Assembly: GCF_030160235.1 (NCBI RefSeq)
Contig: NZ_BSNY01000012.1
Location: forward strand, 248,001-312,000
DNA: 64,000 bases
From: Mesorhizobium huakuii
GTDB lineage: Bacteria > Pseudomonadota > Alphaproteobacteria > Rhizobiales > Rhizobiaceae
Reading direction: 5' to 3'
Shown here one piece after another: positions 10,009-18,290 of the stretch; position 1 is the first letter of the stretch, and each line of letters starts with the position of its first letter. The translations under genes were made by a program, and so were the position numbers. Below the pieces are notes generated by a model. That model was not told where the DNA came from and did no database searches. It was given only the letters and a program-made list of their open reading frames with translations.

Positions 10009-11165
10009 AAGCCGAACTCCTCGCGGATCGCGGCACTGTGCTCGCCGATGCGCGGCGCGGCGCGATCGACCTTGGCCCTGACACCGTCGACCCTGAGCGG
10101 CGAACTGGTGGTGAGGATCGAGACATCGTCCTCGCGCGTCACCGTCTGCAGCATGTCGAGCGACTGGAAACCCTCGCTGGCCAGCATCTCCGGCCAGGTC
10201 AGCACCTTGGCGCACCAGATGTCGGCGGGCTCAAGAATATCGAGCCATTCGTCGATGGTTTTGCTGGCGATCCGCTGCGCGATGATCGCCTTGATGTCGT
10301 CGCGCGCGGTGAACCACGAAGCCGGCCTGTCGCGATAGGGCGCCAGTTCTTCGAGCGACAGCAGGTCGGCGAGTTTCGGGATCGGCGTCATGGCGATGGC
10401 GAGATAGCCGTCCTTGGCCGGGTAGACGCCGTAAGGCGCCGAGAGATAGGCATGAGCGCTGCGAAAGCTGGAGCGGCGCGGCAGACGCCGGCCGTCATTG
10501 AGATGCGTCGTCAGCACCTCGAACTGGAAGTCGACCAGCGCTTCCAGGAGGCTGGTTTCGATGTGGCTGCCCAGGTCGGTGATGCCGCGCCGCACCAGCG
10601 CCGCCAGAATGCCCTGCGCGCAGGCCGCACCCGCCAGCATGTCGCCGATGGCCAGTCCGAAGGGCACCGGTCCCTGGTCCTCATCGCCATTCAGCCACAT
10701 CACACCGGAGCGCGATTGCGCCAGCAAGTCCTGGCCGGGCCGCTTGACCCATGGACCGTCCTCGCCATAGCCGCTGATCGAGGCATAGACCAAACGCGGA
10801 TTGATCTTGCGGACGGCCTCATAGTCGAGGCCTAGGCGTTCGATGACGCCGGGCCGGAAATTCTGGATCAGCACATCCGCCTTGGCCAGAAGCCCGCGCA
10901 GCGTCTTCAGATCGGCCTCGTTCTTGAGGTCGATGGCAAAGCTCTCCTTGGCGCGGTTGATGGCGTGGAAGATGGTGGAATCGCCGCCGATCTCGGTGTC
11001 GCTGAGATAGAGCCGGCGCGACAGGTCGCCGCCATCCGGGCGCTCGATCTTGATGACACGGGCGCCGAGGTCGAGCAGCCGCAGCGAGCAATAAGGCCCG
11101 GACAGGAACTGGCTCATGTCGACGACGGTGAGACCGGCAAGCGGCAATTCTGCTGCTGTCGGCAT
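10005..11165 (-). CDS. CaiB/BaiF-type (family III) CoA-transferase
   Basis: A 386-residue cytoplasmic CoA-transferase. Family III landmarks are present: DLGARVIKIERPDGGD near residues 32-47, NFRPG (102-106), GYGEDGPW (132-139) and the catalytic Asp175 (GLAIGDMLAG), which forms the acyl anhydride and CoA-thioester intermediates. Length is usual for the family. One base separates it from the upstream MaoC gene, and its stop overlaps the next GTG start. It probably activates a carboxylic acid as the CoA ester for the MaoC enzyme; the acid is unknown. Confidence 0.9.
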   Translation of the reverse strand: MPTAAELPLAGLTVVDMSQFLSGPYCSLRLLDLGARVIKIERPDGGDLSRRLYLSDTEIGGDSTIFHAINRAKESFAIDLKNEADLKTLRGLLAKADVLIQNFRPGVIERLGLDYEAVRKINPRLVYASISGYGEDGPWVKRPGQDLLAQSRSGVMWLNGDEDQGPVPFGLAIGDMLAGAACAQGILAALVRRGITDLGSHIETSLLEALVDFQFEVLTTHLNDGRRLPRRSSFRSAHAYLSAPYGVYPAKDGYLAIAMTPIPKLADLLSLEELAPYRDRPASWFTARDDIKAIIAQRIASKTIDEWLDILEPADIWCAKVLTWPEMLASEGFQSLDMLQTVTREDDVSILTTSSPLRVDGVRAKVDRAAPRIGEHSAAIREEFGL

Positions 11166-11166
11166 T

Positions 11167-11718
11167 TCACTTCTCCGTCTTGCCGACGAAATCGGCCGGG
11201 TTGCGGTACTTCACCGTCTGCAGATGCTCGCAATAGAGGACCAGCTCGCCTTCGCCCTTGAAGACTTCGTAGCTGGCGCGGATCAGCCCCATCTCCTTGT
11301 AGCGCGGCTTCTTGTCGAGGTTGGAGCGGATCGAATAGATCGTGTCGCCAATGAAGACAGGCTTTATGAAACGGAGCTTGTCGTAGCCATAGGAAAAGGC
11401 ATTGACGCAGTTGGTGGCGACCAGCCCCAGCCCCGCCGAAAAGACGAAAGCGCCGGCGATCAGCCGCTTGCCGAAAATGCCCTCGCTTTCCGCGAACATC
11501 TGGTCCTGCACATAGGGGTGTATGTCGAGCACCAGAGTGTTGAACAGGTGGCTGTCGCCCTCCGCCATCGTGCGCCGCAACGAACGGATTTTCTGGCCGA
11601 CCGGCCAGTCCTCGTAGAACCAGTTCTCGGCGTTCCACACCGGCAGTGCCGCGTGCGCCTCAGGCATGTTCTTGGGGTAGGTCGAGGCGACGCCGACGGT
11701 GGGCGCGAAGTCTTTCAT
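11167..11718 (-). CDS. MaoC-family (hot-dog fold) enoyl-CoA hydratase-like protein
   Basis: A 183-residue protein with the MaoC-like pattern: an N-terminal lead, [15 protein letters not shown] where the usual catalytic D/H segment lies, then [14 protein letters not shown] and a C-terminal strand region with [10 protein letters not shown]. Members hydrate or dehydrate acyl-CoA. First gene of a three-gene leftward operon with a CoA-transferase and a binding-protein-like gene. The canonical Asp-x4-His spacing is not obvious, so activity should not be assumed. Confidence 0.8.
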   Translation of the reverse strand: MKDFAPTVGVASTYPKNMPEAHAALPVWNAENWFYEDWPVGQKIRSLRRTMAEGDSHLFNTLVLDIHPYVQDQMFAESEGIFGKRLIAGAFVFSAGLGLVATNCVNAFSYGYDKLRFIKPVFIGDTIYSIRSNLDKKPRYKEMGLIRASYEVFKGEGELVLYCEHLQTVKYRNPADFVGKTEK

Positions 11719-12101
11719 GGCTGGCTCCGGCAGTCTCGCAGGAGGCTTAGGTCTGCCATAGGAACACGCCTCAAAGCGCCGGACTGCATGACGTCTCCTC
11801 CCGTCAATCTTCTCTTGTAAATAGTATTTTCACATATGGGATTACGTTGCAAGCGAGGACAGGCGAAATTTTGGCCGGTCACGCGCGCTCAAGCGCGGCC
11901 GGGCAGGGAGGAAATCATGCGCGATGCCTGACTGGTGTCCGTCGGCAGCCCGAACCGGGAGCCCCCTTACTTCAGCGCGTGGAGGGGCGGCCTCGACAGG
12001 GGCATGCCCACGGACATCGGGCGCGCCGTCGATCGGCACGCCGATGTGCGTCAGGATCGTGCGCTGAGGCGCCCGCGACGACCCTTGCGCAACAGTCGGG
12101 C
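11719..12101. other. 383-base intergenic region; possible transposase remnant
   Basis: No convincing gene. The right of the MaoC start (about 11815-11850) is AT-rich and probably holds the operon promoter. On the minus strand around 12020-12061 the frame reads ILTHIGVPID, a decapeptide like the C-terminal region of several bacterial transposases (ILTHIGEP type), but the frame then degenerates. This could be a decayed insertion-sequence end, or chance. Confidence 0.3.
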
Positions 12102-13088
12102 TCAGGCCTGTTGGATTGCCGAGAGCTTCCAGTTCGAGCCATTCTGACGCGTGAATGTCCACAGTTCGGTCGTCTCTGTCGGATGGTCTTCGTCGCCCTC
12201 GACGACCTTGCCGCTGGCCCGTTCGCGCATCACGTCGCGAGACTCGTAGCGCAGCGCGGCCGTGGCGTAGTCGCGGTCATCCTCGCGCCAGCTTTCGGCG
12301 ATGTCGGCCTGCAGCAAGGTGATGTCGGAGACCTCGTTCCTGAGACCTTTCTGGGCATTGTCGGCCAGTTCTTCCGAGAGATAGGACACCATCTCGGGCG
12401 TTGTCGCCCGGCGGAGCGCAGCATGGTCTTCGCGCCCGAATGCTTCCTGGACTTCGGTCAACAATTGCTGGAAGGCATCGAGGTCGCTCTGAGCCAGCGT
12501 GATCTCCTCGGAGACATCAGCCGGAGAGCCTCCGCCCGAACCGCCGCCAAAGCCGGGGATTGTGAACGAGCCTGCCGTCTGCTGCTGTGCCGCAGCGCGG
12601 TTCTCAAATCGCGGCGCCTGGGCATTGCCGGCACCGGCGAGCGCCGGGGCAGGGCCACGTGCCGATTGCGAGCGGAAGAAGCGGATGGCCAGCATGATCG
12701 CGCCACCGATCAGCAGGGCCTGAAGCAGGAAGCCGAACATGCCGGCCAGACCGCCGAACCCTTGGCCCACGAGCAGGCCGATCAGGCCACCGATCAGCAG
12801 GCCGCGCATCATCGTTCCGCCAAAACCGCTCATGAAGCCGGGCCGCTGCGGGCCGGCCTGCGGCTGTCGGGCGGCAGAGTTCACACCGGTGTTGGGTGTC
12901 ATCGAACGCTCGACCGGAGCGGTCGCCGCCGGCGCGGTCCTGGTCGGCGGCGCCGACTGGAACGTGCGCGTGCCGCGACTGCCGAAACTGCCGCCGCGCC
13001 GAGCCTCGGCATGATCGATCGCGACCATGGAGAATGCGAGGAACAGTCCGGCAAACAGGGCTGCAAATCGGCTGGTGCGAGACATCAT
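12102..13088 (-). CDS. Tim44-domain membrane protein (TimA-like)
   Basis: A 328-residue protein. A hydrophobic N-terminal signal/anchor is followed by a Ser/Thr/Pro/Ala-rich low-complexity stretch to about residue 85, a Gly-rich double hydrophobic segment (about 90-140, LLIGGLIGLLVGQGFGGLAG) and a C-terminal Tim44/TIM-barrel-less domain (about 200-328, ending in ELWTFTRQNGSNWKLSAIQQ). Bacterial homologues of mitochondrial Tim44 lie at the inner membrane; their role is not well defined. Monocistronic by appearance, not linked to the catabolic genes. Start is ATGATG; the first ATG is taken. Confidence 0.85.
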   Translation of the reverse strand: MMSRTSRFAALFAGLFLAFSMVAIDHAEARRGGSFGSRGTRTFQSAPPTRTAPAATAPVERSMTPNTGVNSAARQPQAGPQRPGFMSGFGGTMMRGLLIGGLIGLLVGQGFGGLAGMFGFLLQALLIGGAIMLAIRFFRSQSARGPAPALAGAGNAQAPRFENRAAAQQQTAGSFTIPGFGGGSGGGSPADVSEEITLAQSDLDAFQQLLTEVQEAFGREDHAALRRATTPEMVSYLSEELADNAQKGLRNEVSDITLLQADIAESWREDDRDYATAALRYESRDVMRERASGKVVEGDEDHPTETTELWTFTRQNGSNWKLSAIQQA

Positions 13089-13150
13089 CGGAGATGAACC
13101 TTTATCGATGTGGTTTTGGAAATTTTCAGCAGGCGCCGGGCGTCATGCGG

Positions 13151-13444
13151 TCAATCGAACAATTCTTCGAAGAAGGATTTCTTGCGCTTGGGATAGCGCT
13201 GGCCCTGCGAGCGCGAATAATCCTCATCGCGGCCATGTTGCGGCTGGGAGAAGGTTGTCGGCTGGGGCTGCGGCGCGGGTGACGCCTCCCTGCCGGAACG
13301 CTCGATGATCTTGTCGAGTTCGCCTCGATCAAGCCAGACGCCGCGGCACTGCGGACAATAGTCGATCTCGATGCCCTGGCGTTCGCTCATCACGAGCGCG
13401 ACGCGGCAGGAGGGGCAAACCAAACCAAGGAGAGAAGATGTCAT
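13151..13444 (-). CDS. TFIIB-type zinc-ribbon protein
   Basis: A 97-residue protein with two CxxC knuckles (CPSC at about 11-14 and CPQC at about 31-34), followed by RGVWLDRGELDKII, the signature of the small zf-TFIIB family. The remainder is a Pro/Gln/Ser-rich linker and a basic end with KKSFFEELFD. It probably binds one zinc; function unknown. The ATG at 13444 places the first knuckle close to the N-terminus as in relatives; a 28-residue upstream extension through repeat-like DNA is rejected. Confidence 0.8.
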   Translation of the reverse strand: MTSSLLGLVCPSCRVALVMSERQGIEIDYCPQCRGVWLDRGELDKIIERSGREASPAPQPQPTTFSQPQHGRDEDYSRSQGQRYPKRKKSFFEELFD

Positions 13445-13492
13445 ACGGGGCTCCAAACCGAAAGGATTGAGCCCGCTTGACCGAAAAGTGGA

Positions 13493-13504
13493 AACGGGCC
13501 CGTT
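13493..13504. repeat. 12-base palindrome beside repeat-like intergenic DNA
   Basis: AACGGGCCCGTT is a perfect palindrome. It follows GACCGAAAAGTGGAAAC, a string that resembles short intergenic repeats common in rhizobial genomes as I remember them. It lies upstream of the zinc-ribbon gene and may be part of its promoter region. Confidence 0.3.
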
Positions 13505-13635
13505 AAAGCGGTCCGACATCACAATCACCAGAAGCGATCGTCAGAGGGGCCCGGCCCGCACCAGACAGTTAGGAATGCGGAGCCAGGCCTTCAAGGGCGA
13601 TATTGCCGGCAAGAATGATTTGTCCTTGCCGTTGC

Positions 13636-14625
13636 TCAGACCGTCACGACGATCTTGCCGAACTGCTCGTTCGATTCGAGGTACCGGTGCGCCTCGACGA
13701 TCTGGTCGAAGGCAAAGGTCCTGTCGATGATCGGCCTCAGCGTGCCCGTCTCCAGGCCTTCGAGGATGAACGCCTTGGCGGTCTCCAGCTTCTCTGGGGC
13801 GCCGGTGATCTCGTGCACGAGATAGCCACGCAGCGTCAGCGTCTTGCCCAACACGGCAGCCAAGGGGAACGGCGTCGGCTCGCGGCTCAACCCGCCATAT
13901 TCGATGAGAATGCCGCCCTTTGACATTGCCGCCGTCAGCGGCTCGAAGATCGGACCGCCAATTGCATCGAGCACGACGCGCACGCCTTGCGGTCCCGCGA
14001 TCTCGCTCAACCTTGCGGCGAGATCCTCCTCGGCCAGGACGACAACATGCGCCGCTCCGGCATCGAGCAAGGCCTGTTTCTTGACCGATGTCCGCGTCAC
14101 CGCGATCGCCGTCGCGCCAATTTTGTTGGCGATCTGGATCGCGGCAAGCCCGACGCTGCTTGAGGCCGCGGTGATGACGACAGCGTCTCCGTTGCTCAGT
14201 CTGGCGATATCGATCAGGGCGCCATAGGCGGTGAGATATTGCATCCAGACAGCGGCCGCCGTCTGCCAGTCGAGCGACGGTGGGTGCTTGACGATGAGCC
14301 CGGCGGGATAAGTGGCCAACTCGCCGTAAGCCGGCCAGCGAACCATCGATTGCGGCGGGATGACACTGACCGCGTCGCCCGGGACGAAATCCTTCACGCC
14401 TTCGCCGACTGTTTCGACAACCCCCGCCGCTTCAAGGCCAAGCCCAGAGGGCAGGGCGGGTGTCTCGATATAGCTGCCCGCGCGCAGCAGCGCCTCGGCG
14501 CGGTTGAGGCCGAGTGCCTTGACGCGGATTTGAACCTCGCCCGGACCCGGTGGAGGGAGGTCGACATCCTCGATGCGCAGGACTTCGGGACCACCATGCC
14601 GGTGGAAGCGGACAATACGTGCCAT
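13636..14625 (-). CDS. Zinc-independent MDR quinone oxidoreductase-like dehydrogenase
   Basis: A 329-residue medium-chain dehydrogenase. The N-terminal GroES-like domain (GPGEVQIRVKALGLNRAEALLRAG) leads into a Rossmann domain with AASSSVG at 153-159, the NADPH-binding loop of quinone-oxidoreductase-type members. Zinc ligand cysteines are absent, as is usual for that branch. It reduces quinones or enones using NAD(P)H. Divergent from a LysR-type gene across 102 bases, so likely controlled by it. Confidence 0.9.
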   Translation of the reverse strand: MARIVRFHRHGGPEVLRIEDVDLPPPGPGEVQIRVKALGLNRAEALLRAGSYIETPALPSGLGLEAAGVVETVGEGVKDFVPGDAVSVIPPQSMVRWPAYGELATYPAGLIVKHPPSLDWQTAAAVWMQYLTAYGALIDIARLSNGDAVVITAASSSVGLAAIQIANKIGATAIAVTRTSVKKQALLDAGAAHVVVLAEEDLAARLSEIAGPQGVRVVLDAIGGPIFEPLTAAMSKGGILIEYGGLSREPTPFPLAAVLGKTLTLRGYLVHEITGAPEKLETAKAFILEGLETGTLRPIIDRTFAFDQIVEAHRYLESNEQFGKIVVTV

Positions 14626-14708
14626 TCGGGTTACTCCAAATTATCTGAACCGAATGAGCTATGCGGCCAAAGATTTCATGGATAAATGGGCGTAGGGATA
14701 AAGGAGTA

Positions 14709-14723
14709 GAAACCAAAGGTTTC
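14709..14723. promoter_or_regulatory. Palindrome in the LysR leader
   Basis: GAAACC and GGTTTC form perfect 6-base arms around AAA, ending four bases before the LysR ATG. It covers the region where a ribosome site would lie. A LysR autoregulatory site or a leader hairpin are both possible. Confidence 0.4.
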
Positions 14724-14727
14724 GAAT

Positions 14728-15630
14728 ATGGATAGGCTCGAGAGCATGGCCGTGTTCGTCAAGGCGGTCGACCTTGGCTCGTTCGCGGCTGCGGCGGTGG
14801 CGCTCGACCTGTCGGGGCCGATGGTGGGCAAGCATGTCCGCTTTCTCGAAGACCGGCTGGGCGTGCGCCTCATCAACCGCACCACGCGCCGCCAGAGTCT
14901 GACCGATTTCGGCCGCGCCTATTACGAACGCTGCCGCATCGTGCTGGCCGAGGCCGAAGCCGCCGATGCGCTGGCCGCCGACCAGTTTTCAGAACCGAGA
15001 GGCAGACTGCGCGTCACCATGCCGGCGCATTTCGGCCGCCACTGCGTCACCCCCGTGCTGCTGAAACTGGCGCGGCACTATCCGATGCTGGAACTCGACC
15101 TGTCGCTCAGCGACCGCTTCGCCGATCTCGCCGAGGATGGCTTTGACCTTGCCATCCGCACCGGCGATCTGGACGACAAGGCCGGCGTGATCGCGCGGCG
15201 TGTCGCGCGGCAGGGCATGGTCGTCTGCGCCGCGCCCTCCTATCTCGGACTTCACGGCGAGCCGCGGCGGATCGAAGACCTTGCCGATCATCAGGCGATC
15301 GTCTACCGCCGGCTCGGCCAGGTCGTTCAGCCCTGGCTGTTTGCGCACGAGGGGCAACCCGCACGGGAGATCATGCCGACCGGCCGCCTGCGGCTCGATG
15401 ATCTCGATGCCATCGCCGATGCAGCGGTCGAAGGCATGGGGCTGGCGTGGCTGCCGTGGTGGCTGGTCCGCCAGCGCATAGAGGCCGGTGCGCTGGTCGC
15501 CCTGTTGCCGGATCAGCCGCGCTATCTCTACGACTGCCATGCGCTTTGGCTGCAGACGCCGCATCTGCCGCTCAAGGTCCGGCTCGCCGTCGATGCGCTA
15601 GCGGCCGCCTTGCCGAAACTGATAGGCTGA
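14728..15630 (+). CDS. LysR-family transcriptional regulator
   Basis: A 300-residue regulator. The N-terminal winged helix-turn-helix (residues 1-60, MDRLESMAVFVKAVDLGSFA) has the usual family order; residues about 90-300 form the periplasmic-binding-like co-inducer domain. The DNA-binding part is the type seen in regulators of oxidoreductases. It diverges from the quinone oxidoreductase gene, its probable target, with a palindrome in its own leader. The start has no clear upstream Shine-Dalgarno sequence beyond AAAGG. Confidence 0.92.
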   Translation: MDRLESMAVFVKAVDLGSFAAAAVALDLSGPMVGKHVRFLEDRLGVRLINRTTRRQSLTDFGRAYYERCRIVLAEAEAADALAADQFSEPRGRLRVTMPAHFGRHCVTPVLLKLARHYPMLELDLSLSDRFADLAEDGFDLAIRTGDLDDKAGVIARRVARQGMVVCAAPSYLGLHGEPRRIEDLADHQAIVYRRLGQVVQPWLFAHEGQPAREIMPTGRLRLDDLDAIADAAVEGMGLAWLPWWLVRQRIEAGALVALLPDQPRYLYDCHALWLQTPHLPLKVRLAVDALAAALPKLIG

Positions 15631-15719
15631 TTACCAACAGATCAGGCTTGCGCTCTTTGAGGCGCCGCTTTCCAATGCCATATGAAGGCGCAACGTGCGC
15701 ATTGCAGGAGAGGCGGTTC

Positions 15720-17366
15720 ATGACCAAGGGTTCGGATCTGTTCGTGGCGGCTCTCGAGAATGAAGGGGTCGACCGGATTTTCGGCATTCCGGGCGAGGAG
15801 AATCTCGACATCGTCGAATCCATCCGCCGCTCGTCGATCCAGCTGATCCTGACCCGCCACGAGCAGGCGGCCGCCTTCATGGCCGCCACCTATGGCAGGC
15901 TCACCGGCAAGGCGGCCGTGTGCATCACCACGCTTGGCCCCGGCGCGCTCAACCTGACGACCGGCGCCGCCTATGCGCTGCTCGGCGCGATGCCAATGAT
16001 CATGATCACCGGCCAGAAGGGCATATTGTCATCGCGCCAGGCGCGCTTCCAGATCGTCGACATCGTCGCCGCCATGAAGCCGCTGACCAAGCTGTCGCGC
16101 CAGATCGTCTCGCCGAAGATGATCCCGTCGCTGGTGCGCGAGGCCTTCCGCGTCGCCCAGGAAGAGCGGCCCGGCCCGGTGCATCTGGAACTGCCGGAAG
16201 ACATTGCCGCGGCCGAGTGCGAGCCTGTGGCGCTGGTGCCGACGCATCCGGTCGAACTGCCGCTCGCCAGCCCGGGCGCGCTCGATCGCGCCGCCCGAAT
16301 GATCATGGAGGCCAAACGTCCGCTGCTGATGTTCGGCGCGGCGGCGTCGCGGCCGCGCGTAACCCCCGATGTCGCCCAGTTCGTTCTGCGCACGCAAATA
16401 CCCTATTTCACCACGCAGATGGGCAAGGGCACTGTGCCCGGCGGCACCGAGCTCTACATGGGGACGGCGGCACTGTCGGAGCGCGACTATGTTCACGAGG
16501 CCATCGAACAGGCCGATCTGATCATCACCATCGGCCATGACACGGTTGAGAAGCCGCCCTTCATCATGGGCGCCAACGGACCGAAGGTCATCCATGTCGG
16601 CTATCATTCGGCCGATGTCGAGCAGGTCTACTTCCCGCAGGCCGAGATCGTCGGCGATCTCGGCCCGTCGCTGGCGCTGCTGGCTGACCGCATCGAGGGC
16701 AAGATCCCCAACGCGCAGGCCCTGCTGCCGCTGCGAGAGGGCATTTTGAGCCGGATTGCCGCGCGCGCCACCGAAGACCGCTTCACGCCGCAGCGCATCG
16801 TGCATGATGTGCGCGCCGTGATGCCGGCGGACGGGATCCTCGCCCTCGACAACGGCATGTACAAGATCTGGTTCGCCCGCAACTACCGTACGCGCATGGC
16901 GAACACGCTGCTGCTCGACAACGCGCTGGCCACCATGGGCGCCGGCCTGCCGTCGGCGATGATGGCGTCGCTGCTCTATCCCAAGCGCCGCGTCATGGCC
17001 ATTTGCGGCGACGGCGGCTTCATGATGAACAGCCAGGAGCTTGAGACCGCCGTCCGGCTGAAGCTCAACCTCGTCATCCTGCTGCTGGAAGACCATGCCT
17101 ATGGCATGATCCGCTGGAAGCAGGCGGTCGACGAATTCCCGGATTTCGGCATGACCTTCGGCAATCCCGATTTCGTCAAATACGCCGAGGCCTATGGCGC
17201 CAAGGGGACCAGTGTTACGGAAATCGCCGATTTGCGGCCGGCGCTGGAACAGGCCTTCACCGGCGGCGGCGTGCATCTCGTCGTCGTGCCGATCGACTAT
17301 TCCGAAAACACCAGGGTGCTTGTCGACGAATTGCGCGAGCGGCTGCCGGCGCCGCGGACGTCCTGA
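15720..17366 (+). CDS. ThDP-dependent acetolactate synthase-type enzyme, large subunit
   Basis: A 548-residue thiamine-diphosphate enzyme. The catalytic Glu48 (RHEQAA) lies in the Pyr domain, FGAAASRPRVTP starts the central domain, and the ThDP/Mg motif GDGGFMMNSQELETAVRLK is in the PP domain. Overall order matches catabolic or biosynthetic acetolactate synthase large subunits, which condense two pyruvates. No small regulatory subunit gene adjoins, favouring a standalone enzyme. The ATG at 15720 follows a GGAGAGG site; the much longer frame overlaps the LysR gene and is rejected. Related ThDP enzymes (e.g. oxalyl-CoA or benzoylformate decarboxylases) cannot be excluded. Confidence 0.83.
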   Translation: MTKGSDLFVAALENEGVDRIFGIPGEENLDIVESIRRSSIQLILTRHEQAAAFMAATYGRLTGKAAVCITTLGPGALNLTTGAAYALLGAMPMIMITGQKGILSSRQARFQIVDIVAAMKPLTKLSRQIVSPKMIPSLVREAFRVAQEERPGPVHLELPEDIAAAECEPVALVPTHPVELPLASPGALDRAARMIMEAKRPLLMFGAAASRPRVTPDVAQFVLRTQIPYFTTQMGKGTVPGGTELYMGTAALSERDYVHEAIEQADLIITIGHDTVEKPPFIMGANGPKVIHVGYHSADVEQVYFPQAEIVGDLGPSLALLADRIEGKIPNAQALLPLREGILSRIAARATEDRFTPQRIVHDVRAVMPADGILALDNGMYKIWFARNYRTRMANTLLLDNALATMGAGLPSAMMASLLYPKRRVMAICGDGGFMMNSQELETAVRLKLNLVILLLEDHAYGMIRWKQAVDEFPDFGMTFGNPDFVKYAEAYGAKGTSVTEIADLRPALEQAFTGGGVHLVVVPIDYSENTRVLVDELRERLPAPRTS

Positions 17367-17393
17367 CGGCAGCGGCAAAGCCGCCGTCAGGAC
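17360..17393 (+). terminator. Hairpin overlapping the acetolactate-synthase stop codon
   Basis: GTCCTGACGG and CCGTCAGGAC make perfect 10-base arms; an inner CGGC/GCCG pair and three unpaired bases complete the stem-loop. The TGA stop lies inside the left arm. No T-run follows. It separates this gene from the convergent GNAT gene. Confidence 0.5.
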
Positions 17394-17467
17394 CTCTCGG
17401 GGTGTAAGATCCTACACTTTGCAGTAAGGCGTGACAGGCATGATGGCGCCGAAAATCCCTGGCGGTC

Positions 17468-18115
17468 TCATCTGGCGCCGGGCACCCATTCCGTTTCGAT
17501 CAGCGGGATTTGCGGGGCGGCATCGCGCGGCAGGGTTCCCTTGATCCGGGGATCGTCGGTGATTTCGAAACCGGCCGCATAGGGCTCAAACCCGCAAGCC
17601 TGGTAGAAACCGATGACGCCGTGATGGTCGATGCTGCTGGTGTGCAGCCAGATGCGGCCGGGGTCGAGGCGCCATGCCTGGTCGAGCGCACCGGCCATCA
17701 GCCGCTTGCCGAGGCCCCGGCCGGTCAAGGCGGGCAACAGGCCGAAATAGGTGATCTCGATCTCGTTGTTGTCGTCCATGCGGAACTCGACCATGCCGAC
17801 ATGGCCGCCGCTTTCATCATGGCCGTAATAGAGATGCTGGCGCGGGTCGGCGAAATGCGCTGATATTTCGGCATCCGACATTTCGGCGGCGCGGTCCCAC
17901 AGCCAGGGAGCGCCGATCTCGAGGAAGATCGCGCGGTAGGCGGCGGTGTCGGGCTCGGAGATCCGGGTCATTGCGAGGGGCTTGGCGAGGTCAGGCCTCG
18001 GCGCGCGCGCTTCCATCCATGTCACCGCATTGACGATCTTGCCGGCCGGCACGCGCCGGTAGCCGTCCGCGAGATCGGTGACTTCATCCGGCAATGGGCC
18101 TTCGGTGACCAGCAT
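17468..18115 (-). CDS. GNAT-family N-acetyltransferase
   Basis: A 215-residue acetyltransferase. The acetyl-CoA loop is recognisable as RGLGKRLMAGALDQAW, after the beta-strand FGLLPALTG; the C-terminal part (SSIDHHGVIGFYQACGFEPY) has the usual fold-back strand and YxxxGF. Substrate unknown. The ATG at 18115 is chosen; the 18-residue longer frame starts inside the M20 promoter. Convergent with the acetolactate-synthase gene and divergent from the M20 deacylase gene over 175 bases. Confidence 0.85.
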   Translation of the reverse strand: MLVTEGPLPDEVTDLADGYRRVPAGKIVNAVTWMEARAPRPDLAKPLAMTRISEPDTAAYRAIFLEIGAPWLWDRAAEMSDAEISAHFADPRQHLYYGHDESGGHVGMVEFRMDDNNEIEITYFGLLPALTGRGLGKRLMAGALDQAWRLDPGRIWLHTSSIDHHGVIGFYQACGFEPYAAGFEITDDPRIKGTLPRDAAPQIPLIETEWVPGAR

Positions 18116-18290
18116 CTGTCCTCGATCTCTGCCATGCAGCTTTGCTGGCATGCAGGAAGCTGATGCCAACTCTGCGCCCGCCTGCCAAGAGCTTCCCGGG
18201 TTGGGCTATGGTTTTGGCCAGACCTGTCTCCTTGGCTTTTCAGGAAATGGCATATGAGATATGATACACCATTCACGAGAAAGCGGAAAT

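Noticed and set aside
11842-12162. A 106-codon minus-strand frame in the gap right of the MaoC gene
   Set aside because: It starts inside the Tim44-like gene and lacks a ribosome site; only a ten-residue stretch recalls a transposase, recorded separately as a weak remnant.
15447-15719. A 91-codon N-terminal extension of the acetolactate-synthase-type protein
   Set aside because: It overlaps the LysR gene in another frame; the ATG at 15720 has a good ribosome site and fits the family start.
18241-18280. A shared operator between the M20 promoter and the FadR-type promoter at 41782
   Set aside because: Both have CATATGA followed by ATATG-like bases, but the match is short, AT-rich and not symmetric in the same way; I could not support a common site.
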